A DNA stretch of 64,000 nucleotides, taken from NCBI GenBank assembly GCA_017255395.1, contig JAFKDC010000010.1:119803-183802 (forward strand), written 5' to 3'. Under the pieces are notes generated by a model. That model made no database searches. It was not told the origin of the DNA and saw nothing but the letters and a program-made list of their open reading frames with translations. The stretch is from Enemella evansiae (GTDB lineage Bacteria; Pseudomonadota; Alphaproteobacteria; Rhodobacterales; Rhodobacteraceae). Positions 34,102 to 42,661 of this stretch are shown one piece after another; position 1 is the first letter of the stretch, and each line of letters begins with the position of its first letter. The position numbers and the translations under genes are program-made.

Positions 34102-34269
34102 AGGGCCGTTAACCAGGCCGGCCTAGGGTGCCTTTCAGACGCGGAGGCCAGCCTTCGCAAGCAGGCGATCAAGGACGAGGGACCGGCGGACCGGGGGCGT
34201 GCAGGCGCTTTTCCGGGGGGCGGTCTGCGACCCGGTGTTCCCGGGCGCGAAGGCAAAGGAGCGCAACGG

Positions 34270-35472
34270 ATGCTATTCGACTTTCTGCGACGGACCGGCC
34301 CTGTCGAGGGTGCGCAGACCGGGGCTCCGCAGGTCAAGGCCTCGGCCACCGGGCGCGTGGTCGCGCATATGACCGGTGGTCGCGTCGCCTGGAGCCCGCG
34401 CGATACGGTTTCGCTGACGAGGCAGGCTTTTGCGGGCAATCCGGTGGGTTTTCGCGCGGTCAAGCTGATCGCCGAGGCCGCGGCGGCGCTGCCGCTGGTG
34501 CTGCAGGACGAGGCGACGCGCTACGAGTCGCATCCGGTGCTGGCCCTGTTGGCGGCGCCGAACCCGGCGCAGGGGCGGGCCGACCTGATGGAGGCGCTCT
34601 TCGGACAGATCCTGCTGTCGGGCGACGGCTATATCGAGGCGGTCGCGGGCGATGCGGGCCTGCCGCTTGAGCTGCATGTGCTGCGGTCGGATCGCATGTC
34701 GGTGGTGCCCGGCGCGGATGGCTGGCCGGTGGCCTACGAATACGCCGTGGGGACGCGCAAGCATCGGTTCAACGTCACGGGACCGGTGTCTTCGATCTGC
34801 CACGTCAAGGCGTTTCACCCGCAGGACGACCATTACGGGCTGTCGCCCCTGCAGGCGGCGGCGCAGGCGGTGGACGTGCACAACAGCGCCTCGCGCTGGT
34901 CGAAGGGCCTGCTGGACAATGCTGCGCGGCCTTCGGGGGCGATTGTATGGACAGGGGCCGAGGGACAGGGGCACCTGAGCCCGGAGCAATACGACCGGCT
35001 GACCGCCGAGATGGAGGCGCATCATCAGGGCGCGCGCAATGCCGGGAGGCCGATGCTGCTGGAAGGCGGGCTGGACTGGAAGCCCATGGGGTTCTCGCCC
35101 TCGGACATGGAGTTCCAGAAGACCAAGGAAGCGGCGGCGCGCGAGATCGCGGTGGCCTTCGGGGTGCCGCCGATGCTGCTGGGTATCCCCGGCGAGGCGA
35201 CCTACGCCAACTATGCCGAGGCGCACCGGGCCTTCTACCGCCAGACGGTTCTGCCGCTGGCCTCTAAGGTCACGGCAAGCATCGGGCGCTGGCTGTCGCA
35301 GTTCACCGGGGACGCGGTTGTGCTGAAGCCCGACCTCGATCAGGTGCCGGCGCTGGCCGCGGAGCGGGACGCGCAGTGGAATCGCGTTGTCGCTGCCGAT
35401 TTCCTGACCGCGGCAGAGAAGCGCCGGATGCTGGGCCTGCCCGCGCTGGCCGGGGAGGGCGAGGGTGAGTGA
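34270..35472 (+). CDS. orfg3: GTA g3, HK97-type portal protein
   Basis: A 400-residue phage portal protein forming the dodecameric DNA gate at one capsid vertex. NPVGFRAVKLIAEAAAALPL, FHPQDDHYGLSPLQAA and PPMLLGIPGEATYANYAEA are typical of HK97 gp3-like portals. An AAGGAGCG site precedes the ATG. A 168-nt non-coding gap separates it from g2. Length matches RcGTA g3. Confidence 0.95.
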   Translation: MLFDFLRRTGPVEGAQTGAPQVKASATGRVVAHMTGGRVAWSPRDTVSLTRQAFAGNPVGFRAVKLIAEAAAALPLVLQDEATRYESHPVLALLAAPNPAQGRADLMEALFGQILLSGDGYIEAVAGDAGLPLELHVLRSDRMSVVPGADGWPVAYEYAVGTRKHRFNVTGPVSSICHVKAFHPQDDHYGLSPLQAAAQAVDVHNSASRWSKGLLDNAARPSGAIVWTGAEGQGHLSPEQYDRLTAEMEAHHQGARNAGRPMLLEGGLDWKPMGFSPSDMEFQKTKEAAAREIAVAFGVPPMLLGIPGEATYANYAEAHRAFYRQTVLPLASKVTASIGRWLSQFTGDAVVLKPDLDQVPALAAERDAQWNRVVAADFLTAAEKRRMLGLPALAGEGEGE

Positions 35473-35692
35473 GATGCGCCCCAGGTCCGAGGCCTTTGCC
35501 TGCGCGCCGGGGCTGCGGCTGGAGGCGCACGAGCGGCTCAGCAAGTTGCAGTTCGATGCGCTGGACCAGCGGTTCCGGCGGCTGGAGATGCTGATGGAGC
35601 GGCTGGAACGGCGGCTTTGGCTGACGGTCTACGGGGTTGCCGGGGTGATCCTGGCGGAGGCCTTTCAGGGCTTCCTGAACGCGGCGCCCTGA
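35465..35692 (+). CDS. orfg3.5: GTA g3.5, small coiled-coil/membrane-like protein
   Basis: A 75-residue ORF overlapping the end of the portal gene by 8 nt, with GTG (35465) or ATG (35474) as start. The N-terminal part is amphipathic helix (LSKLQFDALDQRFRRLEMLMERLE); the C-terminal 25 residues are hydrophobic (LTVYGVAGVILAEAFQGFL). The position between portal and protease and the size match RcGTA orfg3.5, whose role is unclear. A paired-hairpin repeat follows 7 nt after its stop. Confidence 0.8.
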   Translation: MSEMRPRSEAFACAPGLRLEAHERLSKLQFDALDQRFRRLEMLMERLERRLWLTVYGVAGVILAEAFQGFLNAAP

Positions 35693-35699
35693 GCGGGGG

Positions 35700-35746
35700 C
35701 GGAATTTTCCGAAAATTCCGGGCCGGTTTCTTTGGAAGAAACCGGC
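35700..35746. repeat. Paired-hairpin repeat inside the GTA operon, copy B4 (g3.5-g4)
   Basis: CGGAATTTT / AAAATTCCG (loop CCG, 35700-35720) directly followed by GCCGGTTTCTT / AAGAAACCGGC (loop TGG, 35722-35746). Same layout as copies B1, B2, B3 and B5; the second hairpin is a two-base compensated variant of the B3 one. It lies between the packaging/portal genes and the capsid genes. Confidence 0.85.
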
Positions 35747-35772
35747 GCCCGGGACCAGCGAAAGGGACAGAC

Positions 35773-36315
35773 ATGGATCTGGAGCACAAGTTCTGCCGGT
35801 TCGGCGAAGCGGTCACCGTCCACGAAGGCACCAAGATCGAGGGCTATGCCTCGCATTTCGGGACCGCCGATCAGGGTAACGATATCGTGGGCAAGGGGGC
35901 CTATGCGCGATCCCTGAAGCGGCTCGCGGAAGAGGGGCGGGCGGTCAAGATGCTGTGGCAGCACGACCCGGCCCTGCCCATCGGCGTCTGGGACGAGGTG
36001 TGCGAGGACGCGCGCGGTCTCTACGTCAGGGGCCGTATCCTCGACACTGTCGAGAAGGGTCGCGAGGCGGCGGCGCTGATCGCGGCGGGGGCCATCGACG
36101 GGCTGTCGATCGGCTATCGCACGGTGAAGGCCACGAAGAATGACAAGGGCCAGAGGCTCTTGGCGGAACTGGAGCTGTGGGAGGTGTCGCTGGTGACCTT
36201 CCCGATGTTGCCCAGTGCGCGGGTCGCATCGAAGCGGGACATCCTTGCCGAGCACGACCTGCGCCAATTGGCGGATGCCTTGGAAGACATGCGCCTGAAC
36301 CTGGCGGGCGGCTGA
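35773..36315 (+). CDS. orfg4: GTA g4, prohead protease
   Basis: A 180-residue HK97-type (S78) capsid maturation protease. The putative catalytic His is in KMLWQHDPALPIG and Ser in IDGLSIGYRT; LELWEVSLVTFPMLPSARV closes the fold. It trims the N-terminal scaffold-like part of the capsid protein. The start MDLEHKFCRFGEAV with an AAAGGGA site was chosen; the longer frame would run through the upstream hairpins. Followed by g5 after 30 nt. Confidence 0.93.
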   Translation: MDLEHKFCRFGEAVTVHEGTKIEGYASHFGTADQGNDIVGKGAYARSLKRLAEEGRAVKMLWQHDPALPIGVWDEVCEDARGLYVRGRILDTVEKGREAAALIAAGAIDGLSIGYRTVKATKNDKGQRLLAELELWEVSLVTFPMLPSARVASKRDILAEHDLRQLADALEDMRLNLAGG

Positions 36316-36345
36316 CGCGCGCCCCTCAAGAGGGAAAGTAAGACC

Positions 36346-37524
36346 ATGAGCACAGCCGAGACCAAGTCTCGGACCGGGGAAGATGTGTCTCCGGTCTCTC
36401 GAGTGAGTGCCGCGATGGCGGGACTGATCGGGGATTTCAAGGCCTTGCAGGCCGATCTTCAAGACAAGCTTCAGAAACAGGAAGAGCGACTGACCATGCT
36501 GGATCACAAATCCGCCCTGCGGGGCCGCCCGGCGCTGTCGACCTATGTCGAGGTCGAGGCCCCCCACAAGAAGGCCTTTAACGCCTATCTGCGCAGCGGC
36601 GATGACGACGGGCTGCGCGGGCTGACGCTGGACGGCAAGTCGATGAACACCTTTATCAATTCGGACGGCGGCTACCTCGTCGATCCCGAGACGGCGGAGA
36701 TGATCAAGTCGACGCTGGCCTCGACCGCGTCGATCCGGGCGGTGGCGAGCGTGGTGAATGTCGAGGCCTCTTCGTTCGACGTGCTGATCGACCAGAACGA
36801 CACCGGCGCGGGCTGGGCGGACGAGGCGGCGGCCACCGCCGAGACCGGCACGCCGACGATCGAGCGGATCTCGATCCCGCTCTACGAATTGAACGCCATG
36901 CCGAAGGTCAGCCAGCGTCTGCTGGACGACAGCGCCTTCGACGTCGAGGGCTGGTTGGCGGGCCGCATCGCGGACAAGTTCCTGCGCGCCGAGGCTGCGG
37001 CCTTTGTCGAGGGGGACGGCATCGACAAGCCCCGGGGGTTTCTGGATCACACCACCGTCGCCAATGGCTCCTGGAGCTGGGGCAGCCTTGGCTATGTGAC
37101 AACCGGCGCGGCGGCGGATCTGGGTGACGGCGACGCGCTGATCGACCTGGTCTACGCGCTGGGCGCCCAGTACCGTGCCGGGGCGACCTTCGTGATGAAC
37201 TCGAAGACCGCCGGAGCCCTGCGCAAGCTGAAGGATGCCGACGGGCGGCACCTGTGGGCCGACGGTTTCGCGGCGGGCGAGCCGGCGCGTCTTCTGGGCT
37301 ACGCGGTGCTGATCGCCGAGGACATGCCGGATGCGGGCGCCGATGCCTTCCCGGTTGCCTTCGGCGACTTCTCTGCCGGGTACACCATCGCCGAGCGGCC
37401 CGACGTGCGTGTGCTGCGCGACCCCTTCAGCGCCAAGCCGCATGTGCTGTTCTACGCCACCAAGCGCGTGGGCGGCGATGTCAGCGATTTTGCCGCGATC
37501 AAGCTGCTGCGCTGCGCTGTCTGA
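36346..37524 (+). CDS. orfg5: GTA g5, major capsid protein
   Basis: A 392-residue HK97-fold capsid protein. Residues 20-60 form a helical delta/scaffold-like segment (MAGLIGDFKALQADLQDKLQ) expected to be removed by g4; the fold proper starts near residue 95 (INSDGGYLVDPETAEMIK). The N-terminal arm, E-loop and P-domain regions are complete, ending LLRCAV. No separate scaffold gene is present, as in HK97. A 149-nt gap follows before g6. Confidence 0.96.
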   Translation: MSTAETKSRTGEDVSPVSRVSAAMAGLIGDFKALQADLQDKLQKQEERLTMLDHKSALRGRPALSTYVEVEAPHKKAFNAYLRSGDDDGLRGLTLDGKSMNTFINSDGGYLVDPETAEMIKSTLASTASIRAVASVVNVEASSFDVLIDQNDTGAGWADEAAATAETGTPTIERISIPLYELNAMPKVSQRLLDDSAFDVEGWLAGRIADKFLRAEAAAFVEGDGIDKPRGFLDHTTVANGSWSWGSLGYVTTGAAADLGDGDALIDLVYALGAQYRAGATFVMNSKTAGALRKLKDADGRHLWADGFAAGEPARLLGYAVLIAEDMPDAGADAFPVAFGDFSAGYTIAERPDVRVLRDPFSAKPHVLFYATKRVGGDVSDFAAIKLLRCAV

Positions 37525-37673
37525 GCCTGACGGGCCGAACCGAGGGCGGGCCGGAGGGCCCGTCCGTCACCCCGGGCGCGCGGGTCCGGCGCCAGTGACC
37601 CCTTTGCCGGTGCAGCCACGGGCGTCGCGCCTCCGGCCTGCCGGAGCATGGGTCAGGATTTCGGAGAAAAGAC

Positions 37674-38267
37674 ATGATGTTGGTGGAAGAAACCCCGGTG
37701 TCCGATGCGGCGCTTCCGGTCGACGCCCTGAAAGAGCACCTTCGGATGGGGACAGGCTTTGCCGGGGGTGACCTTCAAGATGGCGTGATGCTCTCTTTCC
37801 TGCGGGCGGCGTTTGCGGCCATCGAGGCGCGGACCAGCAAGGCGTTGATCGTGCGAAGCTTTCTTCTGTCGATGGACGACTGGCAGAACCCGGAAAGCCA
37901 ACGGCTGCCGATGGCGCCGGTCCGTTCGGTCACCGAGGTCGCCCTCGTCGATGTCTACGGGCAGGCCAGGGTGGTCGATCCGGCCGAATACCGCCTGAAG
38001 CCCGATGCCTTCGATCCGGCGCTGCGGCCGATGCGCGCCGCTTTGCCCGCTGTGCCGCGTGGTGGCTCTATCGAGCTGCGTTTCGAGGCGGGCTATGGCG
38101 AGGACTTCATTGCGGTTCCCGATGATCTGAAGCAGGCCGTCATGCTGCTGGCCGCGCATTACTATGAATACCGGGACGAAACGGCCCTGAGCGAGGGCTG
38201 CATGCCCTTCGGTGTCACCAGCCTGATCTCGCGCTATCGCCCTGTCCGCATGGGGCTGAACGGATGA
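37674..38267 (+). CDS. orfg6: GTA g6, head-tail connector (adaptor) protein
   Basis: A 197-residue protein with the helical gp6/connector fold: LPVDALKEHLRMG near the N-terminus, SFLRAAFAAIEARTSKAL, and PDDLKQAVMLLAAHYYEYRDE toward the end. It forms a ring below the portal. MMLVEE is the first start; the second ATG at 37677 is equally possible. It overlaps g7 by 4 nt (ATGA). Confidence 0.9.
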   Translation: MMLVEETPVSDAALPVDALKEHLRMGTGFAGGDLQDGVMLSFLRAAFAAIEARTSKALIVRSFLLSMDDWQNPESQRLPMAPVRSVTEVALVDVYGQARVVDPAEYRLKPDAFDPALRPMRAALPAVPRGGSIELRFEAGYGEDFIAVPDDLKQAVMLLAAHYYEYRDETALSEGCMPFGVTSLISRYRPVRMGLNG

Positions 38268-38602
38268 GCCGGGTCACGCTGAACCGGCGGCTGGAGCTGG
38301 AGGCGCAACAGCGCACCGAGGACGGTGCCGGGGGCGCGCGGGTCCAGTGGCAGAGTCTGGGAACGCTTTGGGCGGCGATACGCCCGCGCAGCGCGCGGAT
38401 GGCCAGCGGAGAGACCGGGGCCGTGTCCCGCGCCGGGTTCAGGATCATCGTTCGGGGCGCGCCGCAGGGGGCTTCGGGGCGCCCGGGCGCCGGACAGAGG
38501 TTCCGCATGGGTCAGCGTCTGTTTCGGATCGAAGCGGTGACGGAGATGGAGCCGGACGGTCTGTATCTGATCTGTGAATGCGAAGAGGAGGTCCTGCCAT
38601 GA
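38264..38602 (+). CDS. orfg7: GTA g7, head-tail joining (stopper/closure) protein
   Basis: A 112-residue mostly beta protein of the phage head-closure family; WQSLGTLWAAIRPRSARM and RFRMGQRLFRIEAVTEME are characteristic of this group (SPP1 gp16-like). It caps the connector and joins the tail. Overlaps g6 and g8 by 4 nt each, so g6-g8 are translationally coupled. Confidence 0.88.
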   Translation: MSRVTLNRRLELEAQQRTEDGAGGARVQWQSLGTLWAAIRPRSARMASGETGAVSRAGFRIIVRGAPQGASGRPGAGQRFRMGQRLFRIEAVTEMEPDGLYLICECEEEVLP

Positions 38603-39015
38603 GCTATGCCATGTCGGCTTCGTTGCAGGCGGCGGTCTATGCCGCCTTGCAGGGCGATGCGCCACTTGGGGCACTGGTGGGCGATGCGATCTACGATGCC
38701 CTGCCCGGTGGCACGGTGCCGCCGCTGTATGTCGCGCTCGGTCCCGAGAAGGTGACTGAGGCCGGGGACGGAAGCGGGCCGGGCGCGCTGCATGAATTCG
38801 TCGTCTCGGTGGTGACCTCGGACAGCGGGTTCCACGCGGCCAAGGCGGCGGCTGGCGCCGTCAGCGATGCGCTGCACGACGGCGCGCTGACGCTGGGCCG
38901 CGGGCGGTTGGTGGGCCTTTGGTTTCGCAAGGCAAGGGCCACGCGCGAGAGCGGCGGCCTGAGGCGGATCGACCTGACCTTCCGGGCCCGCCTTGAGGAT
39001 ACCGGCCCGGCGTGA
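38599..39015 (+). CDS. orfg8: GTA g8, tail completion/terminator protein (DUF3168)
   Basis: A 138-residue DUF3168 protein: LQAAVYAALQGDAPLGALVG at the N-terminus, VSVVTSDSGFHAAKAAAGAV and RRIDLTFRARLED at the end. In tailed phages this fold ends the tail tube and docks it to the head. The ATG at 38599 overlaps the g7 stop (ATGA), which decides the start over an in-frame ATG seven codons earlier. Confidence 0.88.
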   Translation: MSYAMSASLQAAVYAALQGDAPLGALVGDAIYDALPGGTVPPLYVALGPEKVTEAGDGSGPGALHEFVVSVVTSDSGFHAAKAAAGAVSDALHDGALTLGRGRLVGLWFRKARATRESGGLRRIDLTFRARLEDTGPA

Positions 39016-39084
39016 CGGCGCCGGGCATCGAAACCGCCCGCCCGAGGCGCGGCGCACTGAAACCCGAACGAGTGGAGTGAGACA

Positions 39085-39507
39085 ATGGGTGCTCAGAACG
39101 GCAAGGATCTTCTGGTCAAGGTCGACCTGACCGGCGACGGGATGTTCGAGACGATGGCGGGGCTGCGGGCCACGCGCATCAGTTTCAACGCCGAGCAGGT
39201 AGACGTGACCACGCTTGAAAGCCAGGGTGGATGGCGCGAGTTGCTGGCAGGCGCCGGCGTCAAATCGGCCTCGATCAGCGGCTCGGGCGTGTTCCGCGAC
39301 GCGGGCAGCGACGCGCGTGCCCGGCAGGTGTTCTTCGACGGCGAGACGCCGGAGTTCCAGGTGATCATCCCGGATTTCGGCACGGTTGAGGGGCGCTTTC
39401 AGGTGACCTCTCTGGACTATGCGGGCTCGCACAATGGCGAGGCGACCTACGAGGTCGCGCTGGCCTCGGCGGGGGCGCTGCAGTTCACGGCACAGCCGGT
39501 CGCGTGA
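39085..39507 (+). CDS. orfg9: GTA g9, major tail tube protein
   Basis: A 140-residue protein, MGAQNGKDLLVKVDLTGDGM, of the TP901-1-type major tail family, with EQVDVTTLESQGGWRELL and FEVTSLDY-like GRFQVTSLDYAGSHNGEA. It polymerises into the tube through which DNA leaves. A GTGGAGTGAG site precedes the ATG. The next gene starts inside its stop codon. Confidence 0.92.
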   Translation: MGAQNGKDLLVKVDLTGDGMFETMAGLRATRISFNAEQVDVTTLESQGGWRELLAGAGVKSASISGSGVFRDAGSDARARQVFFDGETPEFQVIIPDFGTVEGRFQVTSLDYAGSHNGEATYEVALASAGALQFTAQPVA

Positions 39508-39848
39508 TGGCCAATCCGTGGCGCGGGGATGTGGCGCTGACCCTCGACGGTCAGCGCCGGGTGATGCGCCTGACGCTGGGCGCCTTGGCCGAACTGGAAG
39601 AGACGCTGGACAGCGGCACGTTGGTCGATCTGGTGCAGCGCTTCGAGGGCGGCGGGTTCGGCACGCGGGACGTGCTGGCGCTGATCGTGGCGGGCCTGCG
39701 GGGTGGCGGCTGGCAGGGCACGGCGCGCGATCTTCTGTGCGTCGAGATCGAGGGCGGGCCGATGGTGGCGGCGCGGGCGGCGGCAGAGCTGTTGGCGCGG
39801 GCCTTCATGCTGCCGGGTGATGCGGCGGGCGCTGATGGCGGGCTTTGA
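39507..39848 (+). CDS. orfg10: GTA g10, tail assembly chaperone-like protein
   Basis: A 113-residue protein, MANPWRGDVALTLDGQRRVM, of the gene-transfer-agent GTA family related to tail chaperones (gpG-like); LTLGALAELEETL is the conserved helix. The start ATG overlaps the g9 stop (TGATG); the GTG one codon earlier is an alternative. It overlaps g10.1 by 14 nt. Lambda makes its two chaperone forms by frameshift; here two overlapping genes do the job. Confidence 0.85.
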   Translation: MANPWRGDVALTLDGQRRVMRLTLGALAELEETLDSGTLVDLVQRFEGGGFGTRDVLALIVAGLRGGGWQGTARDLLCVEIEGGPMVAARAAAELLARAFMLPGDAAGADGGL

Positions 39849-40041
39849 CTGGCCGGTCCTGATGCGCGCCGGGATGCGCGGGCTGGGCCTGAACCCCCGG
39901 GAGTTCTGGGACCTGACCCCGGCGGAACTGCGGCTGATGCTGGGAGAGGAACGCGGCGCCGCGCCCATGGGCCGGGCGCGGCTGGATGAGTTGATGGCGG
40001 TCTTTCCGGACCGCCGGGACAGAAACGGAGATGAGCCATGA
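39835..40041 (+). CDS. orfg10.1: GTA g10.1, phage tail assembly chaperone
   Basis: A 68-residue protein, MAGFDWPVLMRAGMRGLGLN, with the PREFWDLTPAELRLMLGEE motif shared by Phage_TAC-type tail chaperones. It starts inside the end of g10 (14-nt overlap) and ends over the g11 start (ATGA). Its small size led older annotations to miss it. Position and sequence match RcGTA g10.1. Confidence 0.85.
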   Translation: MAGFDWPVLMRAGMRGLGLNPREFWDLTPAELRLMLGEERGAAPMGRARLDELMAVFPDRRDRNGDEP

Positions 40042-40700
40042 GCGACATCGACACCTTGGACGACCTCGACGCGCAGATCGACGCGCTGGAAAGCTCGCTG
40101 GGCGGGGCTGCCGGGATGGCGGCGCAGTTCGACGCCGAGATGCGGCGCATCCACGAGACCTTTTCGGCCACGGGTCGGGGCGCGTCGAAGCTGGAGAGCG
40201 TCCTGAGCCGCGGCGTGGCGCGAGCCATCGACGGGGTGGTGCTGGACGGTATGAAACTGTCGGACGCCTTACAGACTGTTGCCCAGTCGATGATCGACGC
40301 AGCCTGGAAGGCGGCGGTGAAGCCGGTGGCGGGCCATGTCGGCGGGATGCTGTCGCAGGGCGTCTCGGCGCTGTTCGGCCAGTTTTCTCCCTTTGCGGAT
40401 GGCGGGGCCTTCACGCAGGGCCGGGTTATGCCCTTCGCCAATGGCGGTGTGGTCAGTGGTCCGGTCACTTTCCCGATGCGGGGCGGCACCGGGCTGATGG
40501 GCGAGGCGGGTCCCGAGGCGATCATGCCCCTGACCCGTGGCGCCGACGGCAAGCTGGGCGTGCGGGCGGCGGGCGGCGGCCAGCCGGTGATCGTGGTGAT
40601 GAATATCCAGACGCCCGACGCGCGGTCGTTCGAGCGCAGCCAGAGCCAGATCGCCGCCCGCATGAGCCAGGCGCTTGGCCGTGGCGCCCGCAACCGCTGA
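40038..40700 (+). CDS. orfg11: GTA g11, tape measure protein (short)
   Basis: A 220-residue protein: an N-terminal helical part (DTLDDLDAQIDALESSLG), then a Gly-rich hydrophobic middle and a C-terminal segment GGVVSGPVTFPMRGGTGLMG and GPEAIMPLTRGADGKLG that is the conserved end of lambda-like tape measure proteins. Its shortness agrees with the very short tail of GTA particles. Overlaps g10.1 by 4 nt. Confidence 0.9.
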   Translation: MSDIDTLDDLDAQIDALESSLGGAAGMAAQFDAEMRRIHETFSATGRGASKLESVLSRGVARAIDGVVLDGMKLSDALQTVAQSMIDAAWKAAVKPVAGHVGGMLSQGVSALFGQFSPFADGGAFTQGRVMPFANGGVVSGPVTFPMRGGTGLMGEAGPEAIMPLTRGADGKLGVRAAGGGQPVIVVMNIQTPDARSFERSQSQIAARMSQALGRGARNR

Positions 40701-40713
40701 CAGGAGGCATCAG

Positions 40714-41346
40714 ATGGCGTTCCATGACGTGAGATTTCCCGCCGACCTGAGCTTTGGCTCCTTCGGCGGTCCCGAGCGGCGCACGGATATCGTGACGCTG
40801 ACAAGCGGCTTCGAAGAGCGCAATACGCCCTGGCAGCATTCCCGGCGGCGCTACGATGCCGGGCTGGGGCTGCGGTCGCTCGACGATGTCGCCGCGCTGA
40901 TCGACTTCTTCGAGGCGCGCAGCGGTCAATTGTACGGGTTTCGCTGGAAGGACTGGGCCGACTTCAAGTCGTGCAAACCCTCGGCCAGGATTGATGACGG
41001 GGACCAGGTGATCGCCCGGGGCGATGGCGCCACCCGTGCCTTTCAACTGATCAAGACCTATCGCTCTGGCAGCGTCTCATACGCGCGTCCGATCACCAAG
41101 CCGGTGTCCGGGACGGTCACGGCGGCGGTGCAGAACACGCCGATGCGCGAGGGCGTCCACTTCGAGATCGACCTGACGACCGGGGTGATCACCTTCAACG
41201 AGCCGCCACCCGAAAGCGTGGCGGTCACGGCGGGCTTCGAGTTCGACGTGCCGGTGCGGTTCGACACCGATCGGATCAACGTCTCTGTCGCCAGCTTCCG
41301 GGCCGGGCAGGTTCCGGACGTGCCGGTGGTGGAGGTGCGGGTCTGA
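40714..41346 (+). CDS. orfg12: GTA g12, distal tail protein (DUF2460)
   Basis: A 210-residue protein, MAFHDVRFPADLSFGSFGGP, with SGFEERNTPWQHSRRRYDAG and YGFRWKDWADFKSC, all typical of TIGR02217/DUF2460. It forms the ring between tail tube and baseplate. A strong AGGAGG site (40701-40706) precedes the start. Overlaps g13 by one base (TGATG). Confidence 0.93.
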   Translation: MAFHDVRFPADLSFGSFGGPERRTDIVTLTSGFEERNTPWQHSRRRYDAGLGLRSLDDVAALIDFFEARSGQLYGFRWKDWADFKSCKPSARIDDGDQVIARGDGATRAFQLIKTYRSGSVSYARPITKPVSGTVTAAVQNTPMREGVHFEIDLTTGVITFNEPPPESVAVTAGFEFDVPVRFDTDRINVSVASFRAGQVPDVPVVEVRV

Positions 41347-42230
41347 TGGGACAGGAGGCATTGCACAGGCATCTCGGGACCGGGATCGGAACCGTCGCGC
41401 GCGCCTGGTCCGTGACCCGGACGGATGGTGTCCGCTACGGCTTTACCGATCACGACTGTCCGCTGAGTTTCGGCGGCATGACGTTCCGGGCAAACGCGGG
41501 GCTGACGGCGAAGGCACTTCAGCAGGCCACGGGCCTGTCGGTGGACAATACCGAGGCCATGGGGGCGCTGACCGATGCCGCGATCCGCGAAGAGGGTATC
41601 GCGGCGGGACGCTTCGACGACGCCGAGGTGACGGCATGGCTGGTGAACTGGGCCGATGTGGAGGCCCGGCGCGTGATGTTTCGCGGCAGGATCGGCGAGA
41701 TCCGCCGGGGCGCCGGTGCCTTCCACGCGGAACTGCGCGGACTGACGGAGGCGCTGAACCGTCCGGTGGGTCGGGTCTACCAGCGCCCCTGTTCGGCGGT
41801 CTTGGGGGATGGCGCCTGCGGCGTGGACCTGAGCGCGCCGGGATACGTTTTCGAAGGACCGCTGCTGGGGATCGAGGACAACCGCGCCTTTCTGGCGGGT
41901 CCTCTGGCGGGCTTCGACGCGGGCTGGTTCCAGCGCGGGCGGCTGGAGGTTCTGAGCGGCGCGGCGCAGGGCCTTGCCGCGGCGATCAAACGCGACCGCA
42001 CCCGCGCGGAGGGCGACCGTGTCATCGAGATCTGGGAGCCGCTGCGCGCGACGCCGACCGCCGGTGACGTGGTCCGTATCACGGCGGGATGCGACAAGCG
42101 TTTCCAGACCTGCCGCTACAAGTTCGGCAATGTGCTGAACTTTCAGGGTTTCCCGGACGTGCCGGAAGAGGACTGGATCGCGGTCCACCCCGCGCAGGCC
42201 AAGGCTCTGGGCGGCGGGAGTCGGCGATGA
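41346..42230 (+). CDS. orfg13: GTA g13, baseplate hub protein (DUF2163), four-cysteine type
   Basis: A 294-residue protein of the TIGR02218/BR0599 family: VTRTDGVRYGFTDHDCPL at the N-terminus and FGNVLNFQGFPDVPEEDW at the end. Two cysteine pairs, in RPCSAVLGDGACGV (about 149 and 158) and AGCDKRFQTCRYKFG (about 249 and 255), are placed as in phage lambda gpL, which binds a 4Fe-4S cluster. A metal cluster here is inference. Overlaps g14 by 4 nt. Confidence 0.92.
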   Translation: MGQEALHRHLGTGIGTVARAWSVTRTDGVRYGFTDHDCPLSFGGMTFRANAGLTAKALQQATGLSVDNTEAMGALTDAAIREEGIAAGRFDDAEVTAWLVNWADVEARRVMFRGRIGEIRRGAGAFHAELRGLTEALNRPVGRVYQRPCSAVLGDGACGVDLSAPGYVFEGPLLGIEDNRAFLAGPLAGFDAGWFQRGRLEVLSGAAQGLAAAIKRDRTRAEGDRVIEIWEPLRATPTAGDVVRITAGCDKRFQTCRYKFGNVLNFQGFPDVPEEDWIAVHPAQAKALGGGSRR

Positions 42231-42658
42231 GCGCGGTCGTCGCCGTCGCGCGCGGCTGGATCGGCACGCCCTACGTGCATCAGGCCAGCCTGCGGGGGGC
42301 GGGCTGCGATTGTCTGGGGCTGCTGCGCGGTGTCTGGCGCGAGGTTCTGGGGCCGGAGCCGGAGGTCATCCCGGCCTACAGCATGGACTGGTCAGAGCCG
42401 CAGGGGGACGAGCGTCTGTGGCGCGCCGCGCTGGCGCATCTGGTCGCAAGACCGCTGGAACGGGCGGCGCCGGGCGACGTCCTGCTGTTCCGCATGCGCG
42501 AGGGGTCGGTGGCCAAGCACGTCGGCATTCAGGCGCGCTGCGATGCGGTTCCGAGCTTTGTCCATGCTTACACCGGGCATGGCGTTATCGAAAGCGCGCT
42601 GAGCGCGCCCTGGGCGCGGCGGGTGGTGGCCCGTTTCGCCTTTCCAACCGGAGAATGA
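42227..42658 (+). CDS. orfg14: GTA g14, NlpC/P60-type cell-wall peptidase
   Basis: A 143-residue cysteine peptidase, equivalent to lambda gpK, thought to cut peptidoglycan during DNA entry. The nucleophile Cys is in GAGCDCLGLLRG (about residue 28), the His in AKHVGIQ (about 98). The ATG overlaps the g13 stop (ATGA); upstream in-frame extension was rejected. g15 begins 3 nt after its stop. Confidence 0.93.
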   Translation: MSAVVAVARGWIGTPYVHQASLRGAGCDCLGLLRGVWREVLGPEPEVIPAYSMDWSEPQGDERLWRAALAHLVARPLERAAPGDVLLFRMREGSVAKHVGIQARCDAVPSFVHAYTGHGVIESALSAPWARRVVARFAFPTGE

Positions 42659-42661
42659 GCA

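Noticed and set aside
34105..34120. TTAACC in the g2-g3 gap as a CtrA site, also TTAACCAT near 46962
   Set aside because: Single half sites without a TTAA partner at 7-bp spacing; short enough to occur by chance.
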